DNA from: Uranotaenia lowii
Taxonomy: Eukaryota; Arthropoda; Insecta; Diptera; Culicidae
NCBI RefSeq assembly: GCF_029784155.1
Contig: NC_073692.1
Location: 329,239,920 to 329,303,919, forward strand
Direction of reading: 5' to 3'
Length of the DNA stretch: 64,000 nucleotides
Below, piece after piece: positions 11,501 to 23,891 of the stretch. Every line of letters begins with the position of its first letter. The stretch's first letter is position 1. The notes under the pieces were generated by a model. The model worked only from the letters and a program-made list of their open reading frames with translations, was not told the DNA's origin and made no database searches. A program made the translations under genes and the position numbers.

Positions 11501-12440
11501 CAGTGAGGGGCAAAATAAAGTGTCCTAATTATTTTTTTTCAAATTCTTTTGTTTTTCTGGTTAAAATTCAACGAAAACGCATCGTAATAATTTTTTAAAT
11601 ATTGTTTCTTTTCAACTTTTGTAAATGTTGCGCTGTTGATCAAAAAACGTTTTTCTGATAGTAAAAAAAAACAGGTTATATTAAAAAAAAAAAAACAGGG
11701 ACAAAATAAAGTGTCCAGATCGGTACAGCTTCAAACTAATTCAAACTGAAAGCAAACAAGAACGATTTAATAATTGATATGACCTCCTTCGGCCTTCAAC
11801 ACCTCCTACAAGTGCTTCGGTATACTTTCAACAAGGTTGTGCAAGTGTTGTGGGTCGAGTTCCTCCCACGCATGCTCCATGGCATCAAAATAAGTATTTT
11901 TAATTTGTCACACCAGTCTTATCAATCAGGATCGAGGATGGCCCACAGATTTTCGATGGGGTTCAGATCAGGACTTCGTGGGGGCCATTCAAGGGGTTTG
12001 ATGCGGCAGGAACGGGAAAATGACTTCATCAGATTGGCCGTATGCTTCGGATCGTTATTCTGCTGTAAAAAGAGCGCTCTTCGAGGCCCATCTTGATGAG
12101 GGATACCTCGAGGTTTTCCCGCAGGATATTGGAATATGACTCAGCTGTCATGATTCCGTCAATTTTTACCAAATTGCCCACCCCACCCCAAAAAAAACAC
12201 CCCCAAACCATCACGTTAGCTCCTCCGTGCTTGACTGTTCATATGGCGATCTTGGAGCTCCTCACCCGACTTGCGCCACATATGATCCCGCTTCTTCCGG
12301 TTGAATAGCTCGAATTTGAATTCGTCGGCCCACAACAATATTTTCCAGTACTCGAGCCGTTTATCGGCGTGTTCCTTGACGAACTTGAGCCGCTTAGCCT
12401 TGTTCACCTGGCTGATGAAAGGCCTTCTCACTGCGATCCC
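11501..12440 (-). pseudogene. Tc1-type (DD34E) transposase relic
   Basis: Cut-and-paste transposase of the Tc1 family, read right to left. Three frames are needed. 12431-12216 gives a block with WADEFKFELF, which holds the first catalytic Asp. 12214-12029 gives VMVWGCFFW. The last block contains NDPKHTA and SPDLNPIENLWAIL with the catalytic Glu. Frameshifts lie near 12220 and 12080, and a stop follows the Glu motif. The residue 34 positions before the Glu, expected to be Asp, reads Asn (codon complement 12057-12059). The downstream end is intact: TA at 11499-11500 followed by CAGTGAGGGGCAAAATAAAG. A second direct copy of that terminal word lies at 11696. The upstream half, with the DNA-binding domain and the other terminus, is missing. 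The element is dead. Confidence 0.85.
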
Positions 12441-12540
12441 CAGCGACGGGAATCGAATAAAATGGAGTGAAGTGCTATATAAGTGTGTTTTTTTATTTAA
12501 TATTATATTAACAGTGAAATAAAGTTAACCGTCGCCCAAT

Positions 12541-12760
12541 TTTATATGCTTTTTGCCTTTCTTTCAGAAAGGTATAGTTATCGGTCGATTTGGGAGATCA
12601 TTAATTATGGGTCTTAGATATACCTTTATAGGTACCTATCGAATCAGCTCGTCGAGTTCAGACGATGTCTGTGTATTTGTGTGTATTGGTGTGATTTTTT
12701 GTAAACTTTTTTGCATGTTTTTGCGAAACTGGGCAGTACAATAAAAATGATTTTTATCTT
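12541..12760. repeat. Probable interspersed repeat (GTATAG / GACGATGTCTGTGT type)
   Basis: The sequence has CCTTTCTTTCAGAAAGGTATAG, a small hairpin, then AATCAGCTCGTCGAGTTCAG and GATGTCTGTGTATTTGTGTG. From memory this phrase order recurs in mosquito genomes, but no second copy exists in the window, so the assignment rests on recollection. The 63-aa frame here is not credible. Confidence 0.35.
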
Positions 12761-13756
12761 AAAAAATTTGTTTTTTTTTTCTTCTTCGGTCTATAAAAGA
12801 AAGAAAAAATAACAAAATAGTTTGAAAATTAAATTTTCATAGTAATTATCATCAAATCATCACTCCAAAAAACGTGTCAATTGGCCTTGCTAGCCACAAC
12901 CAGCAATCACTAAAATCAAGATTATCGTATATATGACGTCAAATTATACGTGACGTCATAGATACGCGCTTGCTAGCTAAAACTATGGTCCTGTCGATGT
13001 GTGGAAGGGAGAACAGATAGGCTTCACTCCCACTCAGGTTTTATGTCATCGTGACAGAAACCGTGTGGGAGGAAGAAGACAGTTCAAATTTACCCGGACA
13101 ATGGTTAATTTTTTTTTCATTATAACGGTTCAGATTGAAACCGAACCATTTCAAAAAATTTCGGAACCGATGCTCCGAAATATTTATCATAAAAAAGGTT
13201 TTCACCAAGGGGTACGACCCCGAAATTAATGAAGTCGTTTATGAGTACGTAATGCCCACACTGCATGGTACGAAAGCGATAGTAACTTCGGCCAACATTA
13301 TATTCAGAAACAGATTGCTCTGAGAAGGGGAAAACAACACGGGTACGTGGACGATGTATGCACATCCTCTCATCTTCTCACGTGCCGTTCGTGCTCAGGA
13401 AGCTTCTTCCTAGGCACGAACGACAGGAGAGAATTTCGCCCGTGGAAGCAAATCTAATTAGACAAATGCTACTCAATCCTGTCGAGCTTTAAGCTCTCGG
13501 GCAAATTCCCTTTTCGTTCCCTTTTCTCTTCAGATCTAACGTTGCGCAATGAAAGCTTTTCGTTCGCATAGAAAAACCTGTGCAATTGTTGCGTTTTGTT
13601 GTTGGGGTTGGTGTCTGACGAAAACGGCTTGGGAGTCAATCCAAACAGTGGCGCCACCAAGTCCTCCACAGTAGTGTTTGAAGCATTTCGGATTTTTTTT
13701 TTTTGGAAAAGGCACATAAATACGCATTAACCATTTTGGCCAGGCTGGCCAAGAAC
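12761..13756. other. Unassigned DNA with two CRE palindromes and a hairpin
   Basis: No gene supported. Two perfect TGACGTCA octamers lie at 12934-12941 and 12951-12958. A hairpin around 13386-13424 pairs CGTTCGTGC with GCACGAACG and AGGAA with TTCCT. Short overlapping frames on both strands from 12999 to 13727 show no known motif. Confidence 0.4.
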
Positions 13757-14395
13757 AAATTTAACTAAATTGATAAAATTAACAAAACTGACAAAATTGA
13801 CAAGATTGACAAAATCGCCAAAACTGAAAAAGTTGACAAAATTGATGAGATTGACAAAATTGACAAGATTAACAAAATTGACAAAACCGACAAAATGACA
13901 AAATTGCCCAAATTGACAAAACTGACAAACTTCACCAAATTGAACAAATTTGAAGAAATTGTTAAAATTGACAAAAATGACAAAATTGATTAAATCGACA
14001 AAATCGTCAAAATTTACATTAATCGCAAAATCACAATATTGATTGAATAGACGAAATTGAAAAATTTGACCAAATTGACAAAACTGACAAAATTGTCAAG
14101 ATTGACAAAATAGACCAAATTGACAAATTTTACAAAATTATTATAATTGACAAAATTGACAAAATTTATCAAATTGACAAATTTGACAAAATTTACAGAA
14201 TTGAAAAAATTGACAAGATTGATCAAATTGACAAAACTGAATCAAATAAACAAAAATTACAAAACTTATAAAATCGACAAAATTATCAAAACTAGCAAAA
14301 TCCATAAAATTTACAATATTGATTAAATCGACAAAATTGGAGAATTTGACATTTTTGACATATTTGACAAATTTGGCAAATTTGACAAATTTTAT
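13757..14395. repeat. Degenerate 9-bp tandem repeat (ATTGACAAA)n
   Basis: About 640 bases are built from ATTGACAAA-like nonamers with scattered substitutions and slips. Because the period is a multiple of three, the minus strand gives artificial Val/Leu/Phe/Asn-rich frames (13765-13983 and 14014-14226), which are not genes. Confidence 0.9.
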
Positions 14396-15057
14396 CTCCT
14401 ATAGTTTTTTTTCATCCCCTATAGTTTATTCCGTTTGAGAGCTTTATTTAACGAAAATCATTTACAAAAGTGATTTTTGTAAACATTCTACCGTTATGGA
14501 TTAAAACACGCAAAACAAATATGTTTTGAATCTCAAAGAAAGGCTCAACTCCACTGTTAAGTGTATTAAATCGGGTTTTATTAATAACGTCTTGTTAAAA
14601 AAAAAATGTTTCGCTGTATGAATAAATTTAAAAATACAAATATGAAAGAGAATTTTTCTTAATTGATTCTTAAACCATCATACTGTAGTGAAATTCGGTA
14701 TTTACAGCCTAACTTCTCCGTTTTCAATAAAATTTCTTTTAAATTTCTATCTCGTCACCACCTGAAAAGGTACCGACAATTGTCACCTAAAATGGTCACG
14801 CAAATGCGACGATTCTCACCCAGGGTGACTACGAGAATAGGGTAAGAACTCACAAAGTTCATCCGAAGTGACGTTTCTCCCCTAAACTGACTGCTAGAAT
14901 AGAGTGACTTGGGTGACTCGACTATCGTCACGTCACTCGAGGCGCAGAATAAGGGCCGAAGCTTTTCAGACGGTTTAAGAAATTAAAAAATGGCCCCAAA
15001 TCGACTCTGTCTAATACCACAGCGCTCCTAGTGTTCGGATCTGGAAGGTTTTGACAG
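14396..15057. other. Unassigned DNA with GTGAC-rich block
   Basis: No gene seen. The word GTCAC/GTGAC recurs roughly a dozen times between 14750 and 14940, which may reflect a decayed repeat. Confidence 0.4.
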
Positions 15058-15059
15058 TA

Positions 15060-16009
15060 CCGTAAACTGGGGGAACTTTGATCACTTTTTTCATTCATTT
15101 TTGAAAATTTCGGAAGGGCTGGCTTTTTCGTAATACCTAAAAGTTTTAAAACACTTACTGAGGTTAGGAGTATAAAACATGATCATTGATTGCATTAAGT
15201 TCAAACGACATTTGTGGTCATAATTAAATGTTTGTTACAAAACCAGGTTTCGAGTTTCGGGGTAACTTTGATCACTAAGGTTTTTACGTACCTCAACATC
15301 TTCAAAATTATTGTTATGGTACCATTTAGCACAGAAGGCATAAACATTAATAACAGTAGTTTTTGTTAGGTTTAAACTGATTTTTAACACGTTTTTTTTT
15401 TAACAAATATGTATACTCAAAAGATGGACAATGTTGCTGCATACATCTAGGGGTAAAATTTATAAACATCTCTTAATTTTTTTTGACCTCATAAACTAAT
15501 GAAATTTTGCCTTCATGCCATTCCCTAGGTCCTCACACTGTTCCATGCCTTTTTTTTCTTCAAATTTAACCATTTTATAGGATTTAAGCCATTTTTTACT
15601 ATACGGGCTTTCTCATGGAGAATCACCGTTGTTTTTTCAATATCCAAAAATTATCATGAAAGGACCATAAAAATAACAATTAAACTAAGCCTTAACAAAG
15701 AATAAAGATGAACTTTCATATAAAACAACCCATTTGCTCCTATATGCTAAACTTTGATCAGGAGAGATGTTTGTTTGTGAGCCTTCGAAAAACCAGATAT
15801 TTTAAGATTTTAAAATTACATTTTAAGTAATATCAAAAATTATCTAATAACAACCAAATTTAGCATATTTGGAACTCAATTTATAGACTTTCAAACGTAG
15901 TTAAAAGTTTTCAGATATTTTAACTTTTAACTTAGTTAATGATGATTATCTGCAAAAATTTCATGTTGATCAAAGTTACCCCTGAGATCAAAGTTCCCCC
16001 AGTTTACGG
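15060..16009. mobile_element. TA-flanked large MITE, CCGTAAACTGGGG type
   Basis: Begins CCGTAAACTGGGGGAACTTT and ends with the exact complement, with TA on each side (15058-15059 and 16010-16011). The interior repeats the terminal words as GGGGTAACTTTGATCA and GATCAAAGTTACCCC. At 15433 it carries TGCTGCATACATCTAGGGGT, an inverted version of a core shared with the elements at 48640, 55090 and 59026. No open frame of note. TA duplication suggests mobilisation by a Tc1/mariner-type transposase. Confidence 0.9.
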
Positions 16010-16059
16010 TACTTTATTTTGGAAAGTTTCCTCTATCAGTGCTGAATTTCATTACGATT

Positions 16060-17035
16060 TGTTCTGTTTCAAAAAAGTTTCACGTGATGGAAGCCGTGAG
16101 ACGAACAATAATTTTGGGCATCCACGTCAAAAATCCGACGCGGCCGGGTTCAAAACTCGCGAAATCGTTGAAAATGATCAAATCAACCGTAAGTAGCGTT
16201 CTCAAACGTTTCCGTAAGATGCATACTATCGATCGGCAGGTTCATACCAAGCGTTATAGTGGACCTAAGGATCTGAAAGTGCATTTGAAGGTGTTGAGAA
16301 CGATCAAGGCAAACCCAGAACAGTCGGAATATGACATCGCCAAATAATTCAACGCCGACCGGTGCACCATCAAAAGGATTCGTCTGCCCGGAAGTTATGC
16401 AATAAGGTTCTTGATTTGATTAAGTCCCTGCACTGTTCGAGGTGATGTCCCCGGCAAATTTAAATTCATTTTTGTCGATAAGTTCGCAAGAAAGTTGGCA
16501 AGGTATTTGCAGCTGCGGACAAAAAACCTCTTGACCATGGACCCCTAGACCATGGACTCCAAGATGTAGGTACAAGGAGAGCCCTGAGCCAACCTGAGAC
16601 AGCCTGAGAAAACGTACTCTTCCGTACATTAGATCTCACAAAGGACCAGTAAAGTTTTGGCCAGATTTTACAGGCTGCCAGTTCAGTAAAAAGGCTCTAC
16701 AGTGGAATCGGGACAACGGGGTGGATTTTGTCAAAAAGGACATCAACCCACCCAATTGCCCTCAACTTCGCCATATCGAAAAATAATGAGCAATTGTCAA
16801 GCAGAAGATAAAGAAGAATGGTAGGACGACTCGGGAGTCGGGATGCAATAGAGATGAAGAGATGGTGGAGAAAATTATCGCTGAGGTCATTGAACAGGGT
16901 GTTCAAACTATGATGAGTGGTATTCGCTGAAAAGTTCGGCATTTTATCGAAACTACATCGGAATATTTTTTTTTGTTTTTCCTTTGAAGTACAATAAAAG
17001 ACCTACATTTTGAGTACAAAACATTTTTATTTCGT
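16060..17035 (+). pseudogene. DD37E mariner-like transposase relic, copy 1
   Basis: A Tc1/mariner-superfamily transposase gene. The frame from ATG 16087 to 16347 (86 codons) encodes a basic N-terminal region with two likely helix-turn-helix units (KSTVSSVLKRFR and a later segment ending QSEYDIAK). It stops at TAA 16345. A second conserved block starts with WPDFTGCQFSKKAL near 16658 and continues to NPPNCPQLRHIEK. The Asp at 16664-16666 and Glu at 16778-16780 are separated by exactly 37 residues, the DD37E signature reported in mosquitoes. A TAA follows the Glu by one codon, and further frame changes lead to a C-terminal EQGVQTMMSGIR segment. The first catalytic Asp region is not clear. The 3' end is near the ACATTTTGAGTACAAAAC word at 17002. 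A nearly colinear second copy lies at 45440-45986. Confidence 0.8.
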
Positions 17036-18909
17036 TTACATAGCTCCGAGATAGCCCGTTTAAATGCGTTTAAATTTAAGATGATCCATGCTTTATAGGC
17101 AACTTTGCTATCACGCCGTAAAAGTCTAATTTCCTCTCATTCTATTTGTGTTTCACATTAAAAATGTTTATACTAAATTGTTTTCCTTTTTTGGGCGCAT
17201 AATAACGCCAAACTCAGTGTAGTGATGATTGGTAGAATTGAATATTTACAATAAAATTGAAGGTTATAAGTGGTTGGAACTTATACAGTGAAAGTGAGGG
17301 AAATCATACAGTCAATCGTATAATGAGCATGTTCCACTGAACAAATGTGATTAATAAGTTGAACGTGCAGAATGTGAATGCTGTCAGTTTTGAGCTAAAA
17401 ATGAAAGAGAACAAACCAAGAGATTTGCGAAAGAGAGAACGAGATCGTTTAATGCGCGTCATTCTTTTGGCGAATTTTGAAGAAGTAAGTTGTATTTTTT
17501 GTCTGTGTGCGAAAATCTCGAGGAAATTCTAGAAAGTAATCGAAAAATGTAGTGATGAGCACGAGACTCAGCAGAGTAAAAGTGTTTTAAAAACTTATAT
17601 TCGAGTGCCTAATAAATCACGGCTCTTCATGTTCATCGATTCTTAGAGAAGCTGTACTGATTAGAAGAACGGAAAGATTCAATATCAGATAAATATCCTA
17701 TTTTGAGTAGGTTGATAAAATTTAGTCTTCAAACTACAGTTGTTGTTGTTGTACATTGACTTAAAGAGGGTTTTTAGCCTTAAACTTTTACCCTCACGTA
17801 AAAACCAATATTAATTTATATTACATTTTTTTGAATAAGCTATTTTTCAATGAAACTTTACTAAATTGTTCACTACATAAAAAGCACATTTCAAACGTAA
17901 AAAAACTCAGATATTTAATATAACTATTGTTTTCATCTTCTTCTTCTTATGAGCAGATTCGCTTGCCATTATCAAATTATGTTCTATGGTTCCACCTTTT
18001 AGTTTTTTAGTATAACTCCTGGCGTTTGATCTATTGAAAGGAGTTTTTTGTTTCGAATCAGTAGTAGTAGTACACTTTGACGCAAGATTATAGCAAAAAT
18101 TGCTCTCACGCGTTGGTAGCAAATTTTACTATAATTTTGCTTGACATAAGGTGGTACACACCAAAACTGAAAGCAAACTTTTCGTGCTTGGTAAGCAACG
18201 TGATGCCAAATTATGCTAAAATTTAGAAATTGACTACTCCTTATTTTTCGAATAATTTGAAAATATAGTGATGCTAAATTTACCTGTTATTGGAAAATAT
18301 GTAATGTCTTTTATTGGCAATATTTTGCTCTCTAAGCTCTCAGAAAACGAGGTGTAGTTAGAGTCTCAATTTTCTACAAATTTTCCAAAAAGGTCTGCTC
18401 GGGATGTTCATCTTTTTTTTTACTCTTCCGCGTTGGTTCTGTGTGTTTTGAATTATTAACCCTGAGTGGCTAAGGTGTACAGCTGAGCTGAGTTCTCTTA
18501 ACTGACTTTTGAAAATCTTGAATTTCAGCAGTAATATTTATATTTATTCAAGAACCAAATTTTTGAAATTTTATAAAGACGGTTTTAAAATATTGGAAAA
18601 AATTAAGCTGAATAAAATGGTTCTTAAATAATCTCTAGCTACGTACAGACCGCAGAACAATGTCTAGTTACTTAGAATCCCAGCACCAAGATCAAACAGT
18701 AGAATACTCTTACTTCCTGGAACCAAACCAGAAGACATCCTCGAGCGTAGCTTTCAAAGTGCATCAAAGTGGTTTTGCAGCAGCTCTTGCGGGATTCTAG
18801 CAGCAGGACTTCCTTCAGTAGAAACTAGCCAAAGTGTACATTTCTTCGGTATTGTTCCGGACTTTGGTTGGCTCTCAAGATGCTGCAATGCGAGCCAATA
18901 CAATATAAG
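17036..18909. other. Unassigned DNA; one basic 61-codon frame
   Basis: A plus-strand frame at 17347-17532 encodes KPRDLRKRERDRLMRVILLA followed by NFEE. This looks like the start of a transposase-type N-terminus and meets a GTAAGT donor-like sequence at 17485. It could be a first exon or a Tc1 fragment; no continuation was found. Nothing else is recognised. Confidence 0.35.
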
Positions 18910-18911
18910 TA

Positions 18912-19834
18912 GGGGAGAGGAAGGCTATATGCGCATATTAAGGAAAGCACTCATTTTCTCCTATACAAGAAAAGATAGGAGTCTGAAAACTATATGCACA
19001 TGAGCGGACATCTGTTTTATATACGTTAGTGAAATTTTTCTGTTAAAATCTCTTACAGTTTTTGTGAAAATAATTTTATAATAAAAGAAGTCAAAAAAGC
19101 CGATTTCCGAAACTGGCGGGCTAAATGCGCATATTTATGTTTTTAGCTATATTTCATTACCACTTGCAATATTTTGATATTATTTAATTGAAAATGGTAG
19201 AAACGGATGTTAAGCATACGTCAAGGCCGAAATTTTGGTGAAATTTTTTACATCACTAGTTCTATTGCATGAAACATAGTTAAGTATGCCATATGGCCAT
19301 ATTTCAGGGTAATATTTTGTTCATATTGTATTTTTATCGGATCAGTAGGAAGTTCTTCTTTTTTCGCTGTAAGATCGTGATTTGAGCGTAGATTTCATGG
19401 TTAAATGATAGAAAGTAAAAAATTTATAAGACTAATCTATTTTTCTTGATATAGGCATTTAACCTACCTTGATATGGGCATTCAGAACCTATCTCCTATT
19501 CCAATATCTTATCATTTACAACTTTGCCAAAAGCTTCGATTTGTTGAATTTCCGATTTCCAGATGAATAAGAAAGAAAAACCACTAAAATTTTTGTTCAC
19601 AGAATCTGTATGCACAATAATTAAAGTTCAATATATTATAACAAAACTGACAAAAATCTTGTTTGAATTTTTAAATTTTTTCGACTTTATATAATAATTT
19701 AATTTTTTTATGCCATGTGTTAAAAGCGTATTACCCTCAAACTGCACTAATTAGATATGATGAATCTCCAGCCATATCGTCAATCGGCTGTATGCGCATA
19801 TTACCCAATATGCGCATATAGGAACACTTCCCCC
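18912..19834. mobile_element. TA-flanked large MITE, TGCGCATA type
   Basis: Starts GGGGAGAGGAAGGCTATATG and ends CATATAGGAACACTTCCCCC, an imperfect inverted repeat followed inward by TGCGCATATT on both sides. TA flanks at 18910-18911 and 19835-19836. The word TGCGCATA recurs near both ends and internally. No coding capacity. Confidence 0.85.
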
Positions 19835-19836
19835 TA

Positions 19837-21763
19837 GAAGCAGAAGGAAAATCTTTTCCCAGACCGAGCTCGAATCAGAGGGTGAGATTGGAGCTATTTG
19901 TTGAGGGTAGGATTTGCCTTTGTGTATCACTCATTGGAAGGTTCATTACTGCTTATGGAAAATGATTCAAGAACGGTTAACTTACCTTAGCTTTTACAGA
20001 GTAGCAACCGAGGGATCTGGCTTCAGAATTGGACCACGAATGAACACGCTTGCTGTTGTTGTTATTGCTTCCTTGCAAGACAAGGGGACTTAACCAATTG
20101 TCACAAGCTTTTCCGAGTTGAAATGCTTACCGTTTTTCAAATCGCTGCTTTTATGCAATCTGACCTTGCACTATCTTCCTTGCACACTTGTTCAGTGGCA
20201 CTTCAAGACGAACGGAAGTGCAAGGAATTGCAAGCTTCCGGTTTTCTCGGTATTTGTTGCCGTCTTGAAAGGCGACAATTGTTTGTCAAATGGTGGATAA
20301 CAATTAGCTGTTATTATGGATTAAAGTTGCGTTTCAGATAACTCTGCAGAGTATATGAAATTAGTACATGAAGTTATTTCCGTGGACAGTACCGATCATA
20401 AAAAATGAAAAATTGTAATGAATTACCAATAGCATTCCCCTGTCTTTAGTATCCCTCAATTTCCATAATCAAAATCTAGAAATCCTGAAATTCAGCGGAG
20501 AAACACCATACACTTGACAATCATCCTAAGGATTTGGAACAAATGACACATCATCAACTAAACATCGACAACGTTCTCAGCTGACGAAGTTCAAACTTCA
20601 AATAGCCCATCATTGAATCAAATGCGACTCTAATGGTATACCGTTTGTCAAACTCAACAGGTTGTCAGCGACTCAATTTCATGCCCTTCAATCATATTGT
20701 TGGCATTATTTTCAGCCCGCTCTCAGACACACATTTTGATTCAATTATTTCCCACCGGGCCAGGTAAAGATGAATCAATCTCAAGCTCCTGAAGAGGAGC
20801 AAAGTGGAATAAAAACCCAAAAGAACTTCATCGAGCGACCGCCGCCGTTGTCGTTTGGAGTCATGCTGATGACGACTATTCTACTTAGATGGCCAGGATC
20901 AGCTCCATTTGAACTAAGGCGAGGAGGGCTGTTGTATCATAAATTATAGCTCGGAAATATTTTTATCAAATAAATCAACATTGGCAGCGACGGTGCTGCT
21001 GCTGCTATTGCTCGAAAGTTGCTGCTTGTTTGGATTCATTGATTGAATTTATTATTTTGATCGCCTTCCATCGACAGGCGCTTCTGGCGAGATTCGAGAT
21101 TTGTGGTGAAAAATTGCTCTCTTAAAGTTGACGCAAAGTGGAGCAGCTTTAATATTTCGCGGGAAAAATTGGGGTTTGAATGGCATATTCGAAGAGCGAA
21201 AAGTTAGGTAGATTACGGTGGATCGGGACAATATTCGCGAAATTTGTGTCAAACTTAATTTAGCTAGCAATGAAGAAACCAAATTTGAAAACACTAACAG
21301 CTCTCAAAACTGCACATTTGCAAACTAAATGTGAACGACTAAATGAATATCAAAAAAAGGAATATTTAAAAAACATAATAACGGAACACTAGAACCGAAC
21401 AAATAATAATTTGGTTTTCGATAAATTGGAAGTGATATTTAAAATTTTGTGGGCTCCATTCTTCATCATCAAGGCCACGGGGGCCCGACTCAGCCCCCCC
21501 CCCCTCCCTCGAAGAAAAATTAAATTCAAAACATAACTTTAATAAAACTGCTTTAAATTATAGTAAACTGAGAAATAAAATGAAATTCAAATGTTTTATA
21601 TACCTTGTAAGGCGCCCCCCTTGAAGTAATATCTCAAATGGTTTCACTCTTATATAAGTAAAGGCGGCCCCTAGAGTAAGCATTGCAGATTTTTACCCCG
21701 CATTTTTATTGGTTGAAACGATTTGCACATATTTTTACAGTACCTGGCAATGTCTGAGCATTT
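19837..21763. other. Unassigned DNA, locally GC-richer
   Basis: Contains a less AT-rich block at about 20700-21290 with a GCTGCTGCTGCTGCT run near 20993. Frames of 60-80 codons are on both strands and mutually overlapping, with no recognisable domain. It could be conserved regulatory DNA. Confidence 0.35.
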
Positions 21764-21767
21764 GATA

Positions 21768-22644
21768 GGGGAGAATGGGGATACTTGATTCCCTTTTCTA
21801 ATTTCCATCATATCTTTTCGTAAAAATTTAGTAACTCACCGGTTTTTGCATTTTCTGACAGCATGTAATTTAAAGTTTATGTGCTTCAGAAGTTGGAACG
21901 ATAAATGACCCCGTAGATGAACTAGAAGCATTTTCGTGGAAGTAAAAAAATGCGATATTTTTGAAGTTTAAGGAGACTTGATCCTTTATTGAAAGAGACT
22001 TGGTCCTCAATTCAGGGAGCCCTAGCCCTTGGCAAAAATCAAACAAAATTTGAAAAAAGAATGTCAATTGACTATTTTGATCATGTTTTTCTTCATATCA
22101 CAATTTATAAATGTTAGAAGAAGAAGATTCCAAAACTATGTCTCAACCCTAGTGTTGTTGCATACTTTAAGGCGCTATTTTCTGAATTTAAGAGAAAATC
22201 AACAAGCCCTTTTTGCCGAACAATTATTGCATAAATATAAGTTTTTGGATAAATAATCGTCATCTGGTAATCAGCAACCATCTTTATTTTTTTAGAAGAA
22301 AAAATACCTTTTGAACTCTAGTGTTCAATTAAACCCATAATGAACGTTTTAGAAAACTTTATCTGAAAAACAAATATTGAGAGATTACGATTGTTTTTAA
22401 AATATGGTATTTTGAAGTTCATATTATACTCTTACGATTTATGTATTAGAATTTACATTTTCGTGTTAATTTTTGCATGTCAGAAACATTTTAAAGTGAT
22501 AAAAAAAGATCATCAAGAAGAACTTTGTGAAATTTTTCAATCAAAGTTCAATAACTTTAACAAAATTAACAGCACATTTTTCTAGAACATTTGATCCTTG
22601 TAAGTTATTCCAGTTTCGAGATATAGCTTAGCCTCATTCTCCCC
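21768..22644. mobile_element. TA-flanked large MITE, GGGGAGAATGGGG type
   Basis: Begins GGGGAGAATGGGG and ends CCTCATTCTCCCC, with TA at 21766-21767 and 22645-22646. The 877-bp interior is AT-rich and non-coding; frames at 22029-22256 and 22391-22585 are not credible. The ends match the truncated terminus at 2806-2812. Confidence 0.85.
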
Positions 22645-23011
22645 TATCGAATTTTCAACATCAAATCCGGACACGTCTGAGGAAAAAAATTATAAGAAAG
22701 TGACTTAAACCACTAAATATTATTTTTTTATCGAAACACGTCAACAGCGTTCTAATCTCTTTTCAAACTCCCAAAAAAAACTATTCGGATAAAACAAGCG
22801 TAGAAAACATTATCTTAAGACGTAAGATTGCTTCATTATTCTACTTAACTTTGAAAACTCGGGCATATCCAACTAAATCCGGGAATACAAAAATTATCAG
22901 TTTTGAATGAAAATTTTCAGAAATTTTGAAAAAATGTAGAAAGTGAAGACAAACTTTCGATTTCCTTTAAACTTGTAAGTTTTTTTCGGGCTATGTTGGA
23001 AATAAAATTAT

Positions 23012-23768
23012 AAAGGGGGGGGGGGGGATGGGTTAATGGTCTAACGGGTAAAAAAAAACACCACTTTCACGATTTTTTTCTAGAACTATCGTTCAAACAA
23101 ATGTATTCAAATTTTATGCACTATACAAAGCATTGTTAAAAGAACATTTAGTAATTTTTTCGTAGAAAAATATTGAAAAATTAGCCGGTGACGGAGCACT
23201 TTCGAGGATGCCTTTAAGAAAACAGGATTTGCGGTGGACACTGTATCTCAGCACAGAATCATCTGAAGTCAAAAAATCAGAGCAAAATATTTTTAATAGA
23301 TGTTTTCCTAGACCCCAACGTTTTTATTTAACTTCAAATATTTGAAATGAAATTTTTGTGGCTGTTTGAAGTAAAAACTATGATTTTTTACGAAAAAAAC
23401 CGCCATTTTTTATCTGTAAAATCTCCACAAAGTAAAAAAAAAAGAAAAACGATGGGGTCTGGTATTTTCTATGTAGAAAATATGTTCCAAATTTAAAAAG
23501 AATCGGATAAGTTGTTTTTAAATGACGATGTCCACGGACTTTAAAAATGTGCTTTCGAGAAAAACGCGTTTGAAGTTTCTGCTCTTGCTGTCTTGCAGTA
23601 TTAGATAAGAGGAGATAAAGGCCTATAATTTCTACAGTTTTGCTTCAATTGACTTGAAAATTTGACACAACATTCTTGAAATGTTTTACAATAAGAAAAT
23701 AAAAAAATAAAAAAATCGATTTTTTGAAAGTGTTAGACCCTACCACCCCCCCACCCCCGCCCCCCCTA
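23012..23768. mobile_element. Poly-G/poly-C-ended inverted-repeat element
   Basis: The left end is a run of G followed by ATGGGTTAATGGTCTAAC. The right end is GTTAGACCCTACC followed by a C-rich run, so G-run plus GTCTAAC forms an inverted repeat. The ~750-bp interior is non-coding. Exact ends and target duplication are obscured by the homopolymers. Confidence 0.55.
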
Positions 23769-23891
23769 ATTAAGTTGAATGAATAATAATAAACTGTAAA
23801 ATGACATTCAATATTATTTTTGGAACAAAAGGCAAAAAACGAGAAAAAAATCAATTATCAAAAGAGTTAAATGGGGACTGCAAATACAAAT

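Noticed and set aside
13765..14226. Minus-strand Val/Leu/Phe/Asn-rich frames
   Set aside because: By-products of the 9-bp tandem repeat, whose period is divisible by three.
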